Under the pieces are notes generated by a model, which saw nothing but the letters and a program-made list of their open reading frames with translations, was not told the DNA's origin and searched no databases. Of a DNA stretch of 35,257 nt, positions 31,196-35,257 are shown piece by piece (the first letter of the stretch is position 1; every line of letters begins with the position of its first letter). The DNA lies in assembly GCA_023663505.1 (NCBI GenBank), contig JAMPHH010000028.1, positions 1 through 35,257 of the forward strand, given 5' to 3'. This stretch comes from Muribaculum sp. (GTDB taxonomy: Bacteria > Bacillota > Clostridia > Lachnospirales > Lachnospiraceae). The translations under genes and the position numbers were made by a program.

Positions 31196-32439
31196 CAGAT
31201 TTAGTACAGATGGGACAGAAGGCGGAAGCTGCCAAATATTTATTGCAAAAGACCACCACGGAGAAGAAGAATCAGGTGCTGCGCAGGGCGGCGGATTTAT
31301 TGGTGGCGCGGCAGGCTGAATTATTGTCAGCCAATGGAGAGGATATTGCGGCGGGGGAAGCGAATGGCATGCGTGAGGGCATGCTGGACAGGCTGCGTTT
31401 GACGCAGGAGCGCATCAAGGCAATGGCAGAGGGGCTTCTTCAGATTGCAGAGCTGCCGGATTGTGTTGGAGAGGTTTTGGAGCGGTTTGATAGACCCAAT
31501 GGTCTGCATATTGAGAAGCGGCGCGTACCGATTGGTGTGATTGGTATTATTTACGAGTCCCGCCCGAACGTGACGGCAGATGCGTTTGGACTGTGCTTTA
31601 AGACGGGAAATGCAGTGATTTTAAAAGGGGGAAGCGATGCGCTGCGCTCTAATGTAGCAATAACTAATGTATTGCGGGCGGCGCTTTTGGAATGCGGTGT
31701 TACGGAGGACGCCGTACAACTTATTGCAGACACGAATCGAAGTGTGACGGCGGAATTTATGAGACTTAACAGGTATGTGGACGTATTGATTCCCAGAGGT
31801 GGCGCGGGTTTGATTCGCAGTGTGGTGGAGGACAGTACCATTCCCGTGATTGAGACAGGAACTGGCAATTGTCATGTCTATGTGGATAAAACGGCTGATT
31901 TGGATATGGCGGTGGAAATTATTTATAATGCCAAGACCCAGAGGATTGGTGTATGCAATGCATGTGAAAGTCTGGTGATTCACGAGGCGGTGAAGGAGGC
32001 GTTCTTGCCAAAGCTGGCGGAGCGACTGCGCACCAAAAATGTAGAGATGCGTGGAGATAGCACTGTGTGTGAGATTTTGCCCGACTGTGTACCTGCCACG
32101 GAGGAGGATTATGGCAAGGAGTATTTGGACTATATTATTTCCATGAAGGTGGTGGGCAGTGTAGAGGAAGCAATTGCGCATATCAATAAATATAATACAA
32201 AGCATTCGGAGTGTATTGTCACCGCAGATGCCAAGGCAGCGGAGCAATTCCTAAATGAGGTGGACGCGGCTTGTGTGTATGTGAATGCTTCCACGCGATT
32301 CACGGACGGATATGAATTCGGCTTTGGCGCGGAAATAGGTATCAGTACCCAGAAGCTTCATGCGAGAGGTCCCATGGGTTTGAAGGAGCTGACCTCTTAC
32401 AAATACACCGTGGAGGGCAACGGACAGGTACGAGGTTGA
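31192..32439 (+). CDS. proA: Glutamate-5-semialdehyde dehydrogenase
   Basis: Reduces glutamyl 5-phosphate to glutamate semialdehyde with NADPH, the second step of proline synthesis. It has 415 residues and the aldehyde dehydrogenase fold. IGVIGIIYESRPNVTADAFGLCFKTGNAVILKGGSDA is the ProA nucleotide-binding region. The catalytic cysteine lies in QRIGVCNACESLVIH, and GFGAEIGISTQKLHARGPMGL is near the end. The ATG overlaps the stop of the coiled-coil gene (ATGA), implying coupling. Confidence 0.96.
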   Translation: MTDLVQMGQKAEAAKYLLQKTTTEKKNQVLRRAADLLVARQAELLSANGEDIAAGEANGMREGMLDRLRLTQERIKAMAEGLLQIAELPDCVGEVLERFDRPNGLHIEKRRVPIGVIGIIYESRPNVTADAFGLCFKTGNAVILKGGSDALRSNVAITNVLRAALLECGVTEDAVQLIADTNRSVTAEFMRLNRYVDVLIPRGGAGLIRSVVEDSTIPVIETGTGNCHVYVDKTADLDMAVEIIYNAKTQRIGVCNACESLVIHEAVKEAFLPKLAERLRTKNVEMRGDSTVCEILPDCVPATEEDYGKEYLDYIISMKVVGSVEEAIAHINKYNTKHSECIVTADAKAAEQFLNEVDAACVYVNASTRFTDGYEFGFGAEIGISTQKLHARGPMGLKELTSYKYTVEGNGQVRG

Positions 32440-32534
32440 AGGGCAGCAAAACGATACGGGAGTGTGAACAACCGGAATATTTTTAAATGAATTGCAGCTC
32501 TTTTGTGTATCGGCACTGACGTTTGGCCGCAAGC

Positions 32535-33842
32535 CTAATGTACCACAGGATTTATAGGAAGGACACAGCGGAAGGTGCAGCCGCCTCCCGCTGTGTCTGT
32601 AACGGTAATCTGTCCCTTGTGTGCTTCCACGATTTCCTTTGCAATGCATAGACCAAGCCCAAAATGTTCTTTGGAATGGTGTGCGCTGTCTACCCGATAA
32701 AAGCGCTCAAAAATTCTGTCCTTTTCTTCATCGGAAATGCCGATTCCGTTATCCGCAACCTGAAGACAAAGCTGTCGGAGTCTTTTTTCATAATGCAGCG
32801 ACAATTCAATTTGCCCGTTTTCATCTGTATAGGAGATTGCATTTTGTATCAGACATTCCAATAGCTGGCGAAGCTTGTCAGCATCGGCATAGACTTTGGG
32901 CAGCGGCTCGTCCGGCAGGGAGAGTGTGAGACGCCGTCCCTGAGCAAGCACATAATGCTCTATCTGCTCATAGAGATTTAGCAGGAAGGTGTCTGCTTCC
33001 ATGGGCTTGAATTGGAAGGGAGAGTCTCTGTCCAAGCGGGACAGAAGGAGCATTTCGTCCACCAACCGTCCCATGCGAAGACTCTCCGCGCGGATTGTCT
33101 CCTCAAAATGGGGGGGATGTGCGCTCACGGCGGACAAGATGACAGCCAGCGGCGTGCGCAGCTCGTGGGAAGCACCTGCGATGAAGGAGAGCTGTTTCTC
33201 ATGATTTTCCCGAATGGGCTTTATCATTCTTCCAGTGAATAGGTAGGAGAAGATGATTAAGAGCAGGCACCCGACGAAGGAGAGCAGAGAGATTGTGATG
33301 CGTTGTCTTATAATAAGGCTGTGCAGGGCGGTATTTGGAGAGATAATGAGCAGTACCAGACCGCGGTTCTTCCTAAGTGCAGATGCCTTTTCCGACGCAG
33401 TTGTCCCATTGGCAGTGATATAGCTGATTCCTATACGGACATTACCATTGTCCGAATATTCCTGCGACGTAGAAAAAATGTAATCCTGCGCCAGACCTTC
33501 CAAAGCCGCCTTTGTACTGTATTCATCATAAACGGCATTGGCAAGGGACTGATACGCCGAGTGGGATTCCAGATGGTTAAAGGATAAAGGGGTGCCATTG
33601 TCCCACAGGAAGATGAAACAGTCATTATTCTGCTCCATGCGCAGGAGATACTGAAAGGTTAAGACAGACTGCGGCTCAAGACTTCCCTTTAGGGTATCAA
33701 AATTATTCTGGAAAGCGCGTGTGGACTCCTCCCTTGTGGCGTACTCCGTCATGGAGAGATAAAGTATGGTGAACACGGACAATATAGCAATCGTAATCAG
33801 CGCACACAGACCAGTGAGCTGCAGGTGCAGACGTTTAAACAT
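32535..33842 (-). CDS. Sensor histidine kinase
   Basis: Membrane sensor partner of the response regulator encoded upstream. From ATG 33842 it has 435 residues: helix 1 (LTGLCALITIAILSVFTILYLS), an outer sensor domain of about 140 residues, helix 2 (ITISLLSFVGCLLLIIFSYLF), then H-box SHELRTPLAVI, N-box LIQNAISYTDENG, G1 DNGIGI, G2 GLGLCIAKEIVEAH. An uninterrupted frame extends to 33932, overlapping the regulator's stop as ATGA, but those 30 residues are encoded by a family B repeat. ATG 33854 is a third option. The signal sensed is unknown. Confidence 0.93.
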   Translation of the reverse strand: MFKRLHLQLTGLCALITIAILSVFTILYLSMTEYATREESTRAFQNNFDTLKGSLEPQSVLTFQYLLRMEQNNDCFIFLWDNGTPLSFNHLESHSAYQSLANAVYDEYSTKAALEGLAQDYIFSTSQEYSDNGNVRIGISYITANGTTASEKASALRKNRGLVLLIISPNTALHSLIIRQRITISLLSFVGCLLLIIFSYLFTGRMIKPIRENHEKQLSFIAGASHELRTPLAVILSAVSAHPPHFEETIRAESLRMGRLVDEMLLLSRLDRDSPFQFKPMEADTFLLNLYEQIEHYVLAQGRRLTLSLPDEPLPKVYADADKLRQLLECLIQNAISYTDENGQIELSLHYEKRLRQLCLQVADNGIGISDEEKDRIFERFYRVDSAHHSKEHFGLGLCIAKEIVEAHKGQITVTDTAGGGCTFRCVLPINPVVH

Positions 33843-33848
33843 AATAAT

Positions 33849-33920
33849 AACCATGCCTTTCCGTAACCTGCGAACTTTCATGCGTGTTTTACGCATTGTG
33901 CAGGCACAATATTCGCAAAA
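33849..33920 (-). repeat. Family B leader repeat, copy 2
   Basis: Minus-strand copy of 9701-9773, nearly identical, including both stems (ATTGTG/CACAAT and ATGCGT/ACGCAT), the loop CCTGC with its complement GCAGG, and GGAAAGGCATGGTT at the end. The second loop is one base shorter. It fills the gap between the response regulator and the kinase. Confidence 0.85.
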
Positions 33921-33928
33921 CGAATCCT

Positions 33929-34642
33929 TCATTCTTGCCGCAATCTGGAAATTTGTGCGGCATCATTCATTCGGTAACCGACGCCCCGAATGGTGGATAT
34001 GGTGACGGTTGAGTTCAGGTTTTTGAGGCGCCTTCGCAGGAAAAAGATATAATTGTCCAGATTGCCTTCCTCCACCTCGCCGTCCGGTCCCCACACCTTT
34101 AGGAGAAGCTGCCCGCGGCTTAACGCCTGCCCGCCATTGCTTAGGAAAATCTCCATAAGCGCATTTTCCCTGCCGGAGAGCGTGATGGCCCCGTTCGGAC
34201 CCTGCAGCTCCCGAAGCTGTGGGGAAAGAGACAGGTCGCCAAAACACAGTCTTGGCTCTCTGTGGGCAGGGGACGTATTTTGCTGACTTCTGCGGGTGAG
34301 ACTGCGTATACGGGCGAGAAGCTCCTCCATTTCAAAGGGCTTTACCAGATAATCGTCAGCTCCGGCATCTAACCCGTCCACTCGGTCGGCGAGTGTTCCC
34401 AAAGCGGTTAGCATCAGCACGGGCGTCAGATTCTCTTGCTCCCGAAGCTGTTTTAAAAGCTCCATGCCATTCAAAAGTGGCAGCATTCGGTCGAGCAATA
34501 TTAAGTCAGGCGCACCCTCCTGACAATAATATAACGCATCTTCACCGTTATAACAGGAATCCACCTGATAGCCCTCCTTTTCAAGAAAGAAGGCAATATT
34601 TTTATTTAAATCCCTGTCGTCCTCCACAAGCAGAATCTTCAT
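33929..34642 (-). CDS. OmpR/PhoB-family response regulator
   Basis: A 237-residue regulator. The receiver domain starts MKILLVEDDRDLNKN with the acidic pair, phospho-acceptor Asp51 in LILLDRMLP, and the conserved Lys in DDYLVKPFEMEELLAR. The C-terminal winged helix ends TISTIRGVGYRMN, typical of OmpR/PhoB. The ATG at 34642 follows GGGGGAGGA. A longer frame from 34672 is rejected. It is upstream of its kinase in one operon and likely autoregulated through the boxes at 34769-34786. Confidence 0.95.
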   Translation of the reverse strand: MKILLVEDDRDLNKNIAFFLEKEGYQVDSCYNGEDALYYCQEGAPDLILLDRMLPLLNGMELLKQLREQENLTPVLMLTALGTLADRVDGLDAGADDYLVKPFEMEELLARIRSLTRRSQQNTSPAHREPRLCFGDLSLSPQLRELQGPNGAITLSGRENALMEIFLSNGGQALSRGQLLLKVWGPDGEVEEGNLDNYIFFLRRRLKNLNSTVTISTIRGVGYRMNDAAQISRLRQE

Positions 34643-34753
34643 ATAACCGTCCTCCCCCAAATATGCTTGCATATGCTGCCCAAGCTGTCATTTCGACCCA
34701 TTAAAATTATTTATATTGAATATATACACAGAAGCTTCATAAATAATAAATAC

Positions 34754-34786
34754 AGCATAGCACAGTTTTCTCTAAAATGTCTCTAA
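34754..34786 (-). promoter_or_regulatory. Response-regulator boxes and promoter of the two-component operon
   Basis: On the minus strand TTAGAGA occurs at 34786-34780 and again at 34775-34769, exactly 11 bases apart, followed after 9 bases by TATGCT (34759-34754). Tandem 7-mers at one helical turn next to a -10 box are the layout of PhoB-type activated promoters. Confidence 0.6.
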
Positions 34787-34900
34787 AAAAATGAAAGTAA
34801 TTATTCAGGGTAACAATTCGGAATGTTACAGTTAAGCCTTCCTCTAAACTGCAACACCGATGCACACGAGCCCTTCAAATCCATTTCGTACTGATACCGA

Positions 34901-34973
34901 GGCGGGAGAGGACAGGGAATGTTTGGCGGACTTCGGCAGCCAGTCCGCCAAACACTCCCTGTCCCCTCCCGCC
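34901..34973. repeat. Family C hairpin, 73 bp
   Basis: Arms GGCGGGAGAGGACAGGGA... (34901-34932) and its inverse (34942-34973) match at 30 of 32 positions around a 9-base loop. The outer arm sequence is shared with 15150-15378. Around it, 34801-34900 holds only a small GTAACA/TGTTAC hairpin. Confidence 0.8.
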
Positions 34974-35003
34974 GACCCTCCGCACGACTCTATAAGTCAC
35001 AAA

Positions 35004-35050
35004 TTAGAGTTAAAATTGATAACTTTTAGAGAGAACTTAGAGAAATATAA
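35004..35050 (+). promoter_or_regulatory. Second set of TTAGAGA boxes with a -10 element
   Basis: TTAGAGT (35004-35010), TTAGAGA (35026-35032) and TTAGAGA (35037-35043) have spacings of 22 and 11 bases, followed by TATAAT (35045-35050). It may drive a gene right of the window under the same regulator. The -10 spacing to the last box is shorter than at the regulator's own promoter. Confidence 0.45.
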
Positions 35051-35063
35051 TGTAGAGTATAAA

Positions 35064-35105
35064 GCATAGTCCGCAAAGTATAGTCTAAGAGGCATAGTCC
35101 AAGAG
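35064..35105 (+). repeat. 14-bp tandem repeat
   Basis: Three 14-mers in a row: GCATAGTCCGCAAA, GTATAGTCTAAGAG, GCATAGTCCAAGAG. The stretch after it to 35257 contains further A-rich degenerate repeats (AAAAGCCAATAGCA twice) and no gene. Confidence 0.7.
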
Positions 35106-35257
35106 GTCATGTTAAAGGCAGGAAAAGCCAATAGCAAAAATCAAAAGTCAAAAAGCAAAAAGCCAATAGCATAAGTAAATGTCAAGGATAATGCCGAGGA
35201 CAGCTAGTGTACTGTACCGTTGATATTTAGCATAACTGCAGACCCAATTATTGGTCA

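Overview
The window reads as a chromosomal segment of a spore-forming, Gram-positive Clostridia bacterium, most likely Lachnospiraceae. The reasons are the conserved block rplU-prp-rpmA-obg-yhbY-nadD-yqeK-rsfS, an L27 precursor with the Firmicutes N-terminal extension next to its Prp protease, the sporulation-linked pair yqfC-yqfD ahead of phoH and ybeY, and a BofC-like protein. Base composition looks close to balanced, without one obvious large foreign island. I see no rRNA, tRNA, CRISPR array, transposase or phage module.

Layout. 1-375: intergenic, with one arm of an inverted-repeat element, a promoter and a probable L21 leader. 376-4716 (+): ribosome assembly, NAD synthesis and Ap4A hydrolysis genes, ended by a bidirectional terminator. 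4929-5156 (-): small DUF378 membrane protein. 5436-12538 (+): a branched-chain amino acid ABC transporter (livJ, livHMGF), then without a break a cytidylate-kinase-like P-loop protein and an orphan McrB-type AAA+ ATPase. 12541-15043 (-): TetR regulator plus an ABC exporter-type ATPase and FtsX-like permease. 15150-15378: a large inverted-repeat element. 15619-16926 (+): pyrimidine-nucleoside phosphorylase. 16982-21173 (+): yqfC, yqfD, phoH, a degenerate PgpH-like protein, ybeY. 21194-26939 (+): MOP-type flippase-like protein, BofC-like protein, two flavoproteins. 26993-32439 (+): Lgt-family protein, proB, a HAD-like protein, a small unknown, 5-FTHF cyclo-ligase, a heptad-repeat coiled-coil protein, proA. 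32535-34642 (-): two-component system. 34643-35257: its regulatory region, a second hairpin element and a possible outward-reading regulated promoter.

The most unusual content lies between genes. Two families of short structured repeats (A at 2691-2768, 14361-14443 and 29683-29726; B at 9701-9773 and 33849-33920) occur five times. Each copy is inside an operon, in the sense direction, and ends within about 15 bases of the downstream start codon. Compensatory base changes and mutually exclusive pairings suggest an RNA-level, portable 5' leader. A third family (C) consists of larger inverted repeats sharing arm sequence. Degenerate tandem arrays also begin inside the stop-codon ends of yqeK and rsfS, and 11-bp-phased TTAGAGA boxes flank the two-component operon.
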